Source: Cyanobium usitatum str. Tous (GTDB lineage: Bacteria; Cyanobacteriota; Cyanobacteriia; PCC-6307; Cyanobiaceae). From it: DNA of 64,000 bases. The stretch lies in the NCBI RefSeq assembly GCF_003011885.1, contig NZ_PXXO01000003.1:62001-126000 (forward strand). Direction: 5' to 3'. This document shows, piece by piece, positions 46,241 through 54,640 of this stretch. The notes under the pieces are model-generated. The model saw only the letters and a program-made list of their open reading frames with translations. It did no database searches and was not told the origin of the DNA. Every line of letters begins with the position of its first letter. Position 1 is the stretch's first letter. The position numbers were made by a program, and so were the translations under genes.

Positions 46241-47347
46241 GTGTCAGCCGACGTGTCAGCTTCCCACGGCTTCCTGCAACCGCTGCCTCCTCCCGTAGAG
46301 CTGGAAACAGTGGCGGTCATGCGTTCTCTGGCCGCCGCCAACCGTGCTTTGGCGGAGCTCAAGGGACGGGCGGCCACGATCCCCAACCAAGGGATCCTGA
46401 TAGACACCCTCGCCCTGCAGGAGGCAAAGGCCAGTTCCGAAATCGAGAACATCGTCACCACCCAAGATGAGTTATTCCAGATGGACCTGTTCCCGGACGG
46501 TCTGGAATCGGGTGCGGCCAAGGAGGTTGCCCGCTACCGGGATGCCCTCAAGCTGGGGCTGACGCAGCTGCTGGATACGGGCGGGTTGATCCGTAACGCC
46601 ACGCTCATCGACATGTACCGGTTCCTGAAGGCACGCAGCGATGGTTTTCGCTCAACGCCAGGCACCGCCTTGAAGAACGATCGGACGGGGGAAGTGGTCT
46701 ACAGGCCTCCACAGGATCGCAACGAGATCATCGCCGCAATGTCATCACTGGAGGCGTTCATCAATGATGATGAGCTCTGCCGTCTCGATCCACTGATCAA
46801 GATGGCACTCATCCATCATCAGTTTGAGAGCATCCATCCCTTTGCCGACGGAAACGGACGAATCGGGCGCATCCTGAACGTTCTCTACCTGACAAGAACA
46901 GGATTGCTGGACATCCCAATCCTCTACCTGAGCCGCCATATCAACCAGCACAAAGCTGAATACTACCGGCTGCTCCAATCCGTTCGAGAAGAAGGCGAGT
47001 GGGAGCCCTGGGTGCTCTATATGCTTGAGGCCGTCGAGAAGACCTCTAGAACGACCCTTGCGCTGGTGGAGGGAATCCGGAAGCAGATGGCAGATGTGAA
47101 GCAGCGCATGCGCACCCATCTCCCGAAGCTTTACTCCCAGGATCTGCTGAACAATCTCTTCCGTCACCCCTACACCAGGATTCAATTTGTCCGAGATGAC
47201 CTGCGCGTGACCCGGCAGACAGCTGCCGAGTACTTGGAGCAATTGGTGGAGAAAGGTTTCCTAGAGAAGCACAAATCAGGTCGGAGTAACTACTACATCA
47301 ATACAGCCTTGGTAGCCTTGTTCCTGCAGGTCTCGGAAGGCCCCTGA
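46241..47347 (+). CDS. Fic/DOC family protein (AMPylase-like)
   Basis: A 368-residue protein with the complete Fic motif HPFADGNGRIGR at about residue 199, where His is catalytic. The N-terminal helix holds SSEIEN, matching the inhibitory (S/T)xxxE(G/N) motif, so it is a self-inhibited class II Fic protein. A winged-helix tail follows (VRDDLRVTRQTAAEYLEQLV). Fic enzymes transfer AMP to proteins. The start codon is a GTG. Such proteins are often near toxin-antitoxin genes, as here. Confidence 0.92.
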   Translation: MSADVSASHGFLQPLPPPVELETVAVMRSLAAANRALAELKGRAATIPNQGILIDTLALQEAKASSEIENIVTTQDELFQMDLFPDGLESGAAKEVARYRDALKLGLTQLLDTGGLIRNATLIDMYRFLKARSDGFRSTPGTALKNDRTGEVVYRPPQDRNEIIAAMSSLEAFINDDELCRLDPLIKMALIHHQFESIHPFADGNGRIGRILNVLYLTRTGLLDIPILYLSRHINQHKAEYYRLLQSVREEGEWEPWVLYMLEAVEKTSRTTLALVEGIRKQMADVKQRMRTHLPKLYSQDLLNNLFRHPYTRIQFVRDDLRVTRQTAAEYLEQLVEKGFLEKHKSGRSNYYINTALVALFLQVSEGP

Positions 47348-47599
47348 CGCGCCATCGATTTGGCTTGGATCAATTATTTAGGCATGGCTCGGCCCTCTTG
47401 ATGGTCCGCAGCTAGGGCAAGGGGCGGCCACGACTTCACTGCGCATCCTGATGAGGCAGCCCATCACTCTGCCCTGGACTGCTATTGCCTGGGGCCAGGA
47501 GGAGAGCTTGCTCGGGGCCTCTCCAGTCTGAGGCCTTCCTGTCGTCGGGCCTCCGCTGGGATCGGTCCCGTCGCTGCGCCGCTCTCGGCGCCGATCGTC

Positions 47600-47953
47600 A
47601 TGGCCACACGCTCTGCTGCAGGCAACCCGGCTTCCGCGGAATCGCCGTTCTGCCGGCCTATCGCACCGGAAGGTGCGTTCTGCAAACCAGAAGAAGATCC
47701 GTTCCTGCTGCTGGAATCCACGCTCCGCTCCGTGCAGGAGATCCTGCTGCGCCGGCGCGGGCTTTCGCTGCGGCGCACCTGGATCGAGCAGCCCTATGGA
47801 GAAGAGGAGATCACCCTGCTGGAGGAAGAGGTGATCCCGGCGATCCAGCAGTGCCTGGCCCGCATCGATGAGCTCGATGAGCGGCTGCTGGCCGAGCAGG
47901 AGCTGCTGCGGCGCTCCCAGCTCGAGGCGCAGCGGCGGCTGATGCTGGCCTGA
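47600..47953 (+). CDS. hypothetical coiled-coil protein
   Basis: A 117-residue protein: a low-complexity N-terminus with two cysteines, then acidic helices likely to form a coiled coil (CLARIDELDERLLAEQELLR and onward). ATG 47600. It ends at a GC-rich hairpin shared with the opposing tail-fibre gene. No family is recognised. Confidence 0.45.
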   Translation: MATRSAAGNPASAESPFCRPIAPEGAFCKPEEDPFLLLESTLRSVQEILLRRRGLSLRRTWIEQPYGEEEITLLEEEVIPAIQQCLARIDELDERLLAEQELLRRSQLEAQRRLMLA

Positions 47954-47961
47954 GGCCATCC

Positions 47962-47999
47962 AGGCCCGGCGGGCGTGATCAGCACGCAGCGCCGGGCCT
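47962..47999. terminator. hairpin between convergent genes
   Basis: A 9-bp stem AGGCCCGGC / GCCGGGCCT with a 20-nt loop lies between the stop codons of two converging genes. There is no T-tract. Confidence 0.35.
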
Positions 48000-48559
48000 C
48001 AGCTCAACACGTACACATCGCCGCTGGTCTGATCCAGATACAGATCACCCGGCACAGATCCAGGCACGGATGTGGGTGCGCCACTGCCGGTGAACCAGCC
48101 GGTGCCGCGGTTGCCCTGGGGCCCGGCAGGACCCTCCACCCCCTGCAGGCCCTGGGGGCCTGGCTCTCCTTGCAGGCCTTGGGGTCCCTGCGGGCCGGCG
48201 ATGCCTTGGGGGCCCTGGATCGAACCCCCATCCACCCAGCTGCTGCTGGTTGCGTCCCAGACGCGGAAGGAGTCATCCGCCTGCACGATGTAGGCATCGC
48301 CCTGGGCGGCATCAGCCGGCAGATCCGCCACGGTGGCCACATGCCCCTTGAAGGTGATGCCCAGGCCCGGAGCACCCTGGATGCCCTGCTGGCCCTGCGG
48401 TCCTTCTGGCCCAGCAACGCCCTGCATCCCCGCTGGTCCCTGTGGGCCTTGAGCGCCCTGGGCGCCATCGGCACCGGGTTGGCCCTGTACCCCCTGAGGT
48501 CCCTGCGGGCCGGGATCCCCTTGCGGGCCCTTGAGCGAACCGGAGGGAATCCAGGCCAT
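47999..48559 (-). CDS. phage tail-fibre-like protein with collagen repeats
   Basis: A 186-residue protein. Two blocks of collagen-like Gly-X-Y repeats ([19 protein letters not shown]; later [19 protein letters not shown]) flank a globular part ([20 protein letters not shown]). It ends [17 protein letters not shown]. Such repeats are typical of phage tail fibres and side proteins. The end matches that of the gene at 49473-50255 (GDFYLDTRSGDLYAFSA), so they share a tip module. The ATG at 48559 was chosen because the upstream part is not protein-like. Confidence 0.78.
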   Translation of the reverse strand: MAWIPSGSLKGPQGDPGPQGPQGVQGQPGADGAQGAQGPQGPAGMQGVAGPEGPQGQQGIQGAPGLGITFKGHVATVADLPADAAQGDAYIVQADDSFRVWDATSSSWVDGGSIQGPQGIAGPQGPQGLQGEPGPQGLQGVEGPAGPQGNRGTGWFTGSGAPTSVPGSVPGDLYLDQTSGDVYVLS

Positions 48560-48631
48560 GGAAGAGCAACGGCCCTGTGGCCGGCGAGAGCACACCCCCT
48601 ATTGCCGTTGTTGCGCGCGTCTGAGCCCGGC

Positions 48632-49099
48632 TCAGTGCTGCAGCACCTGCCACCAGGAGCCGCGCAGCACCGTCACCGCTGTGCCGGCCACTTCTGAGCG
48701 GAAACGCAGGCTGAGGGTGCCAGCATTGGCGCCGTTCTCCACCGTGCCGCTCACCTGGGCCCTGAGCACCGAACTTCCGGCGGAGGTGGTGCCGATCAGG
48801 GGCGTGTCGTAGCTGCTGGCGGTGAGGTTGCGAAAGCTGGTGAGCGATTCACCGGTTACCAAGTTGTGGATCACCGCCTGCGGTGTGGCGGGGCCGGAGA
48901 GGGTGGTCACCAGGCCGGTGTTGTTGGCGCCGCTGGAGAAGTAGAGCTCCGCCGAGAAGGAGAGCACCTGTTGCGCCGCCAGCGGTGTGCTGAACAGGCT
49001 GAGCCAGCTGGTGTTGGAGGTAGTGCTCAGCGCCGCCGGTAGCCGCGCCACCCGCAGTATCGAGGGGCCCTTGAGGTTTGTGCTGCGTGTCCAGGGCAT
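48632..49099 (-). CDS. probable phage structural protein
   Basis: A 155-residue beta-rich protein (VLSFSAELYFSSGANNTGLV, then GTLSLRFRSEVAGTAVTVLR), resembling small tail or head decoration proteins in composition. It lies in the minus-strand run of phage genes, 72 bp upstream of the collagen-like gene. No exact family is recognised. Confidence 0.5.
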   Translation of the reverse strand: MPWTRSTNLKGPSILRVARLPAALSTTSNTSWLSLFSTPLAAQQVLSFSAELYFSSGANNTGLVTTLSGPATPQAVIHNLVTGESLTSFRNLTASSYDTPLIGTTSAGSSVLRAQVSGTVENGANAGTLSLRFRSEVAGTAVTVLRGSWWQVLQH

Positions 49100-49221
49100 G
49101 GCCGTATGCCTGCGGTCCAGCTGGCCGCTCGAAGGGGTCGGCTGCTATTGCCGCCTCAATTCAGCAGCTGGTCTGCCCTTTCACCTCAGTCAGAGGGAGA
49201 ATGGGCTTACGGAGGCCAGCG

Positions 49222-49413
49222 ATGGAAACGGCAGATCCAGAGCTTCTGAGGTTGCGCGCTCTGGCGCGCCGTCGGCCCCTGCAGCAGCGGATCATTCGCT
49301 CAGTGGCGAGCTCAACTGCCATCGAGACCCGTCAATCCATCAGCAACATCGAGGCCAAGCTGCTCACCACACCGGAAGTTGTCGTCAATGGGCGCGTAAT
49401 AACGCTCGCCTGA
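49222..49413 (+). CDS. small basic hypothetical protein
   Basis: A 63-residue product (DPELLRLRALARRRPLQQRI, then EAKLLTTPEVVVNGRVITLA). ATG 49222, or 49201. It is on the plus strand inside the minus-strand phage run. The end (PEVVVNGRVITLA) looks like a real beta-hairpin, but coding is uncertain. Confidence 0.35.
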   Translation: METADPELLRLRALARRRPLQQRIIRSVASSTAIETRQSISNIEAKLLTTPEVVVNGRVITLA

Positions 49414-49472
49414 GACCGGCACTTGCAAGTTCCTCTTAGGGGCATCATTTCCTCCTTCATGTCCGACTCGCT

Positions 49473-50255
49473 TCAAGCCGAGAACGCGTAAAGATCACCG
49501 CTGCGGGTGTCGAGATAGAAGTCGCCCGCCTGGGCATCAGGCAGCACACCGGGTGGCCCCTCGCCGCTCCACCAGCGGGTGCCGCCACTGCCCGGTGGGG
49601 TGGCCCAGAGGCCATCGGCCCTCAGGAAGCGGCTGCTGGAGCCATCGCTGGCGGGTACGCCGCCGCTGCTGGTGCCGCCACTCCACCGCTGCAGTTGCCA
49701 TTGCTCGCGGCGCCGGCCATCAAAGGGTTGGCCCAGCAGGCCGCTGCCGGGGATCAGCGGTTGAATCGCCCCCGGCGGTAGGGGTTGCGGTGGCGGCCAG
49801 ATCGGGCAGCCCAGCAGATGCACCGCCAGCTCGGCGCTGATGCCGCTGCCGCTCAGTTCTGCCGAAACCTGCCAGTCCTGGGCATAGGCATAGGCATGGC
49901 GCAGCCGCGGCGCATTGTCGCCGCTGGGCCAGGGCCAGGTCTCAACGCTGCCGTCACCCCAATCAAGGGTCAGCGCCGTTGGCAGCGGTGGCCGGGCCTG
50001 GAGTAGCAGCAACACCGCGGTGCTGCCAGCTGGGTCCAGGGGCACAGGTGCATCCGGCAGCCAGGCCAGCTCCAGCGGTGCGGCGGGGATGGGAGCGCGT
50101 CGGTAGCCCTGCTGCTCCCAGCGGGTCACCTCCACGGGAGGCACCCACGCGCTCTCGCCAGGGCAGCCCAGCGGCGGCAGCAGGCGAATCAGCTGCGGGC
50201 TAGCGGCCGCCCCGCTGCTTGCAGTGGGACTGCTGGCAGCCAAGCGCGGGGCCAT
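49473..50255 (-). CDS. phage tail-type protein with shared tip module
   Basis: A 260-residue protein, Pro/Ala-rich at first (ASPQLIRLLPPLGCPGESAW), then a PKD-like stretch (ALTLDWGDGSVETWPWPSG), a linker, and the end GDFYLDTRSGDLYAFSA. That end is also found in the collagen-repeat gene. It is likely a tail fibre or baseplate component. Start: ATG 50255; the frame is open to 50357. Confidence 0.6.
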   Translation of the reverse strand: MAPRLAASSPTASSGAAASPQLIRLLPPLGCPGESAWVPPVEVTRWEQQGYRRAPIPAAPLELAWLPDAPVPLDPAGSTAVLLLLQARPPLPTALTLDWGDGSVETWPWPSGDNAPRLRHAYAYAQDWQVSAELSGSGISAELAVHLLGCPIWPPPQPLPPGAIQPLIPGSGLLGQPFDGRRREQWQLQRWSGGTSSGGVPASDGSSSRFLRADGLWATPPGSGGTRWWSGEGPPGVLPDAQAGDFYLDTRSGDLYAFSA

Positions 50256-50332
50256 TGTCTGGGGTGTTGCGCCGGCCAGAGGGGTTCGCCAGGGACCGAT
50301 TGCTATTGCCGATTCCCGAGCAGAATGGACCG

Positions 50333-50647
50333 ATGACCATCGCCAGCACGGGCACACCCAGCATCCGCGAGCGGCTTGAGACGCTCCGGCCTGCCGTATT
50401 GGAGGTTGCCCAGCGCTATGGGGCCTCCAACCTGCGGGTGTTCGGCTCTGTGGCCCTCAATCAGGAGCATGAGGACAGCGACCTCGATCTACTGGTCGAT
50501 TTGCCGCCAAGTCAGTCATTGCTGGCGTTGGTGGGTATGGGTCAGGAGCTAGAGCAACTGCTTGGTTGTCCGGTTGATGTGGCCGAGCCCGATTCGCTCC
50601 ATCCGCTGATTCGCTCTGAAGTCCTGCAGCAGGCCGTGGGTCTGTGA
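50333..50647 (+). CDS. mntA: MntA-type nucleotidyltransferase antitoxin
   Basis: A 104-residue minimal nucleotidyltransferase. The motif LRVFGSVALNQEHEDSDLDL matches GSxxxxxxxxxSDxDL, the catalytic centre with two Asp. MntA neutralises the HepT toxin, in known cases by AMPylating it. The stop overlaps the start of the HepT gene. Confidence 0.88.
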   Translation: MTIASTGTPSIRERLETLRPAVLEVAQRYGASNLRVFGSVALNQEHEDSDLDLLVDLPPSQSLLALVGMGQELEQLLGCPVDVAEPDSLHPLIRSEVLQQAVGL

Positions 50648-50988
50648 ACAAGGACCGCCTCTACCTGGAAAGCATTCGCGATTGCCTTGAGCGCATCGCT
50701 GAGTACACAGAGCCCGGGGAGGTCGCATTTTTTGCCACGCGCCTGATTCAGGACGGTGTGATTCGCAATCTGGAAGTCATCGGCGAGGCCACCAAGAACC
50801 TCAGTGAAGACCTGAGGGCTGCCAATCCATCCATCCCCTGGCGGCAGATCGCAGGGATGCGAGACGTGCTGATTCACGACTACCTCAAAGTCAATCTCAG
50901 CCGGGTCTGGCGAACCGTCGAGAGCGATCTGCCGCCGCTGGATGCAGCCGTGCAGCGACTGCTCCAGCAGGACTCCCCTCAACTGTGA
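50644..50988 (+). CDS. hepT: HepT-type HEPN toxin (DUF86)
   Basis: A 114-residue HEPN protein. The RNase motif Rx4HxY is seen in GMRDVLIHDYLKVN, and the N-terminus LYLESIRDCLERIAEYTEP is typical of DUF86. The start codon is a GTG overlapping the mntA stop. HepT cleaves RNA when free. Confidence 0.9.
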   Translation: MNKDRLYLESIRDCLERIAEYTEPGEVAFFATRLIQDGVIRNLEVIGEATKNLSEDLRAANPSIPWRQIAGMRDVLIHDYLKVNLSRVWRTVESDLPPLDAAVQRLLQQDSPQL

Positions 50989-51007
50989 AGCGGCCGCTGC
51001 CCGTCTC

Positions 51008-51430
51008 TTACAGCAGCGGGTCGTCGAGCAGCAACGCCTCGCCTGTGGCGCTGGTCTCCAGCTCCCAGGTGGCCACTGGCCCGGACTCGGCGACGTCTGG
51101 GGTTGGTTCGACTGTGCTCGCCTCTGGCGTTGCTGCGGCCAGCGGTGCCTCGATCACTGCTGCAGGCGCTGTCGGCTGCGGCGTGATCTGAACGCCGGTG
51201 GCGGCAGCGATCAAGGTCCAACCCTGCTGCTGCCAGCCGCTCAGATGCACCGGCCAGATGAAGCGCTCCTGGCTGCCGTCGCTGATGCGCACCAGGCCGA
51301 CCGGAACGGTGGGATCCACCAGGTCGTGGCGGGTCGCCGTGGCTGGTGCCACTTCGATCGCGGTGGGCTGCGCCGGCAGCGCCTCGGCTGCCGGTTCCTC
51401 TGCAGGGCTGGTGGAGCGTTTGCGGGCCAT
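51008..51430 (-). CDS. phage-run hypothetical protein
   Basis: A 140-residue protein, low-complexity Ala/Pro/Thr-rich at both ends, with a small central domain (VRISDGSQERFIWPVHLSGW, then QQQGWTLIAAATGVQI). It starts 4 bp after the end of the next minus-strand phage gene, so it is in the structural operon. No family is recognised. Confidence 0.5.
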   Translation of the reverse strand: MARKRSTSPAEEPAAEALPAQPTAIEVAPATATRHDLVDPTVPVGLVRISDGSQERFIWPVHLSGWQQQGWTLIAAATGVQITPQPTAPAAVIEAPLAAATPEASTVEPTPDVAESGPVATWELETSATGEALLLDDPLL

Positions 51431-51434
51431 GGGC

Positions 51435-51872
51435 TCAAGCCGCGATGGTGGCCGTCAGGCCCGCGTGCATGCCCGCCGGGGTGGTCGGGGTCACGAGCGC
51501 CTTGGCGAAACACACCGCCGGCAGGTCGAGGTTGGGGAGATCCGCCGGTGCGATCTGGATGTCATGGCCGGAAAGGAACGCCTCCACCCGGCCGCCTTCT
51601 GCCGGTAGGGCAACGCGGACAGCACTGATCCAGCTGCCGGTGGTGCCATCGCGCAGCACCGGTGCCAGCAGCAGCTCCACCTCCACCGCGGCAGGCGCGC
51701 CGGGATGGGAGGCCACCAGCGAGAAGCGGGAGGCCGCATCGAGCTTGGTGTTGAGCAGCACCTCCTCACCGGAGAGGAAGGTGTGCTCGCTGTTGCGGAT
51801 GGCGCTGCGGTTCGTCCACCCCACCAGGGTGGTCTCCGCATCGATCAAGGGGTTGCCGTTTGTGAGGGCCAT
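51435..51872 (-). CDS. phage structural protein downstream of capsid gene
   Basis: A 145-residue beta-rich protein (LIDAETTLVGWTNRSAIRNS, then VEAFLSGHDIQIAPADLPNL). It begins 3 bp after the end of the capsid gene, the usual place for a head-completion or decoration protein. No exact family is recognised. Confidence 0.55.
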   Translation of the reverse strand: MALTNGNPLIDAETTLVGWTNRSAIRNSEHTFLSGEEVLLNTKLDAASRFSLVASHPGAPAAVEVELLLAPVLRDGTTGSWISAVRVALPAEGGRVEAFLSGHDIQIAPADLPNLDLPAVCFAKALVTPTTPAGMHAGLTATIAA

Positions 51873-51875
51873 GGC

Positions 51876-52805
51876 TCAGGCAGCGGGGGTGATGTTGAAC
51901 AGACGGCCGGCGGCGCGGGGCTGCAGCACGGCAAAGCCCACGTACCAATCCACGCGGGTGCGGAACACCGGGGCATCGGGCACCTCGCCCAGGTCCCGCA
52001 CCGAGATGCCGTAGCGGCCCTGGAACGGGCCCTGCAGGCCGGTCACGCCCTGATCGCCAAAGGTGCAGCAGTAGATCGAGCTGGTGCCGCCCGCTTCGTC
52101 GTAGCCCATCACCTCGACGCCCTGGGCATCGCGGTCGACGGTGAGGATGTCGCAGTCCTGATAGCGATGCACCGTCATCCCGTAGGAGTTGGTGCTGGTC
52201 TGGTAAACGCCGCCGCCGATGGAGGCGCGGGCGAGGGCATTGAGCTGGCGGCGCATCGCCTTGCTCATCACCAGCACCTTGCTGCCGCCGTAGGCATTCA
52301 CCGAATCGATCAGCTCATCGAGCCGATCGAAGTTCAGCGGTGCGCCGGGGATAGCGCCGGAGGCGTTGTTGATCGCCATCGGGTTGCCGGGTGGCAGCCG
52401 CTTGCTCAAGCCGTCAAAGGCGCGGGGATTGCTGGCGGTGTCGCCGTTGATCACGGTCGCCTCCAGCGTCAACCGCATCGAGCGCACCTTCATCTCGATC
52501 TGGCTGGCGCGGGCCTCCGGGCCCATCAGGTCCACGATCGAGCGGTCCACATCCACGTCACCGCCAAAGAGGTGCACCGCTTCTGCGCGCTGGTCCACCA
52601 CGCCGTAGCTCTGGGTGTAGCCCTCGTTCACGGCGCGGAAGCCCACTGAGGGCAGTTCCTGCTCGGCGGAATAGAAGAGGCCGCTGCCGGCGATGTTCAT
52701 GAACGGCAGCCGGGCGAGCAGTTCGCCCTCCGAGAAGGTCTTGAGCACAGCGAGGTGCTCAAGCCGGTGCTCGTATTTGGCTGCCTCGATCAGGGTGAGG
52801 CCCAT
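51876..52805 (-). CDS. phage major capsid protein (HK97-fold type)
   Basis: A 309-residue protein with the expected N-terminus of this capsid type (LIEAAKYEHRLEHLAVLKTF, then LARLPFMNIAGSGLFYSAEQ), then IGGGVYQTSTNSYGMTVHRY and a C-terminal AVLQPRAAGRLF. Length and order fit encapsulin/HK97-like capsid proteins of temperate phages and phage-derived elements. It starts the minus-strand structural operon in this part. No terminase or portal gene is in the window. Confidence 0.75.
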   Translation of the reverse strand: MGLTLIEAAKYEHRLEHLAVLKTFSEGELLARLPFMNIAGSGLFYSAEQELPSVGFRAVNEGYTQSYGVVDQRAEAVHLFGGDVDVDRSIVDLMGPEARASQIEMKVRSMRLTLEATVINGDTASNPRAFDGLSKRLPPGNPMAINNASGAIPGAPLNFDRLDELIDSVNAYGGSKVLVMSKAMRRQLNALARASIGGGVYQTSTNSYGMTVHRYQDCDILTVDRDAQGVEVMGYDEAGGTSSIYCCTFGDQGVTGLQGPFQGRYGISVRDLGEVPDAPVFRTRVDWYVGFAVLQPRAAGRLFNITPAA

Positions 52806-52881
52806 GGCACAGGTGGGGCCAGGCCCCAGTGATGTCAGGGGCTATTGCCGAGGCGCGACCAACTGCCCCACAGGAGAGCGT

Positions 52882-53229
52882 TCAGCCTTGGCCGCCGATC
52901 ACCCGCTGCAGCACCTGCTGGCAGTTCGTCTGCAAGGCCAGCGGCAGCCGTCCGATACGCCGTTTCACCAGTGGCATGGCCAGCGTTGTCATGCGGCTGA
53001 GCCGCAGCCTTGAGCTCACCTTCAGGCCGGTGCCTGAGAAGCCTGGATGTTCGGCTGGGATGTCGAGCTCATCGCTGGCTGTTGGGCCGCTGATGTTGGA
53101 GCTGATGAAGGCCAGAAGCACATCCCCATGGCGATCACTGGTGGTGATCACCAAAGCCGGGCGAGGCTTGGCCGCCGGCCCATCCGTGAAAGGGAAGGCG
53201 ACAAGCACGATGTCGTAGCGGCTGAGCAT
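52882..53229 (-). CDS. MazF/PemK-type toxin
   Basis: A 115-residue toxin of the MazF/PemK family: YDIVLVAFPFTDGPAAKPRP, then ALVITTSDRHGDVLLAFISS, the usual endoribonuclease fold. Its ATG shares a base with the stop of the antitoxin gene (TGATG). It lies 77 bp upstream of the capsid gene in the same direction. Confidence 0.88.
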   Translation of the reverse strand: MLSRYDIVLVAFPFTDGPAAKPRPALVITTSDRHGDVLLAFISSNISGPTASDELDIPAEHPGFSGTGLKVSSRLRLSRMTTLAMPLVKRRIGRLPLALQTNCQQVLQRVIGGQG

Positions 53230-53447
53230 CAGCCGGCAACGATCGCTTCTCCGTCGGAGAAGCTGTAGATCTCAGGTTCAGCGGCCAGGTCGTCAAAGGC
53301 TCCCCCGGCCATCGCCAGCTCAGCCAGGGCACCGTGACTCAGGTCACTGTTGTCCTGCTCCAGCTGCCTGAGCAGCCAGCGGCGATCGTCAGCCGGCAGG
53401 CTGCGGATCACGGCGAGCAGGTTCTCGGTGAGCTGGGGATTGGTCAT
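53229..53447 (-). CDS. antitoxin partner of MazF-type toxin
   Basis: A 72-residue helical protein (LTENLLAVIRSLPADDRRWL, then LRQLEQDNSDLSHGAL), ending in an acidic tail that could bind the toxin (AAEPEIYSFSDGEAIVAG). Identified by the TGATG overlap with the MazF-type gene. ATG 53447 chosen. Confidence 0.75.
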   Translation of the reverse strand: MTNPQLTENLLAVIRSLPADDRRWLLRQLEQDNSDLSHGALAELAMAGGAFDDLAAEPEIYSFSDGEAIVAG

Positions 53448-53584
53448 GGCCCCCAGGCTAAGCAATCTGAACCGCAGGGATCACGGGCGCGGCGGTCTCA
53501 AGCAGCCCGACAGGTGACACGCAGGCAGGCCTGGATCAGTGGATGGATGCTGCTGCGGCAACAGCAGAAGACTGCTCTTCTGCC

Positions 53585-54325
53585 ATGACCACCTCCGCCG
53601 GATCGGCCACCCCTGCTGCTGCCCAGGCGCCGTTCAGCGCTGAGCGCTGGCGTCAGTTCTGGGACCACTGGAAGGCTCAGCCTCAGCAACTGGACGGCAT
53701 CGAGCAGTTGCGCCAGGCGGTCATGGCGGCCGATCCACAGGTCCTCACGGAGGCCGCCCCATGGCGGCAGACCTTCTCCTCGGCGCCGCCGGCTCCGGCC
53801 CATGCCAATCCGCTGCCGGTGGCCTGGGAGAACCAGAACGACAACGCCTCAGGCACTGGCTACCGGGAGTGCTTCTCCAGCAGCTGCGCCATGCTCGCCC
53901 GCTACTGGGGCAAGGTCAGTGGCGACGACGCCTACAACGTCATCCGTGCTCGCTATGGCGACACCACCTCGGCAGAAGCGCAGTTGGCGGCGTTGCGGTC
54001 CCTGGGGCTGACCGCCCACTTCGCCACAAACGGCCATCGCACAACACTGGAGGAGCAGATCAAGCTGGGTCGGCCGGTGGCGGTGGGCTGGCTGCATCAC
54101 GGCCCCGCCTCAGCCCCCAGTGGCGGCGGTCATTGGAGCGTGGTGATCGGTTTCACCGAGACAGCCGCCATCCACAACGACCCCAATGGTGAGGCCGATC
54201 TGGTCCATGGCGGCTACACCGCCAACACCAACGGTGCAGCCCAGCACTACAGCTGGAAGAACTGGCTGCCGCGCTGGCAGGTTGATGGCCCTGGCACGGG
54301 CTGGCTGCTCACCTGCCATCCCTGA
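53585..54325 (+). CDS. C39-like cysteine peptidase
   Basis: A 246-residue protein. After a Pro/Ala-rich N-terminus comes a papain-like C39 domain: catalytic Cys in RECFSSSCAMLARYWGK (about residue 100), His in GGGHWSVVIGF (about 182), and the following acidic residue in AAIHNDPNGE. Phage C39-type peptidases may act as endolysins or as internal virion proteases. No signal peptide. The next gene encodes a two-helix membrane protein of holin size. Confidence 0.78.
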   Translation: MTTSAGSATPAAAQAPFSAERWRQFWDHWKAQPQQLDGIEQLRQAVMAADPQVLTEAAPWRQTFSSAPPAPAHANPLPVAWENQNDNASGTGYRECFSSSCAMLARYWGKVSGDDAYNVIRARYGDTTSAEAQLAALRSLGLTAHFATNGHRTTLEEQIKLGRPVAVGWLHHGPASAPSGGGHWSVVIGFTETAAIHNDPNGEADLVHGGYTANTNGAAQHYSWKNWLPRWQVDGPGTGWLLTCHP

Positions 54326-54342
54326 GTCAGAGGAGCTGTGCC

Positions 54343-54600
54343 ATGGCTAGTAGTGATGGGTTTGATCGCGAGCGCTTCCTGTTGCGGGCCGTGGCTGGGA
54401 TATTCATTGCCCAGTTCGCGTTCTATGCCGCTGGCCTTGGCGGTTGCTTCTGGCTTGGCCTGCAGCGGCGGCTTGGTCCGGTCTGCAGTAGCTACGCCGA
54501 GAACCTGCAGCAGACCTTTGAGGCAGCCGTTGGCACCAGCCTGGCATTGCTGAGTGGCGGCGGCATCGCGGGTGCCCGGCGCCGCGATCCAGACAACTGA
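54343..54600 (+). CDS. small membrane protein, possible holin
   Basis: An 85-residue protein with one clear transmembrane segment (AVAGIFIAQFAFYAAGLGGC) and a second weaker one (FEAAVGTSLALLSGGGIAG), and a charged C-terminus. It starts 17 bp after the C39 gene. Size, topology and neighbour suggest a holin paired with a lysis enzyme; this is inference. Confidence 0.5.
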   Translation: MASSDGFDRERFLLRAVAGIFIAQFAFYAAGLGGCFWLGLQRRLGPVCSSYAENLQQTFEAAVGTSLALLSGGGIAGARRRDPDN

Positions 54601-54640
54601 TCCAGCCTGGCCGCTGAGTAGGTAGCGGCCAGCGGAAGTT

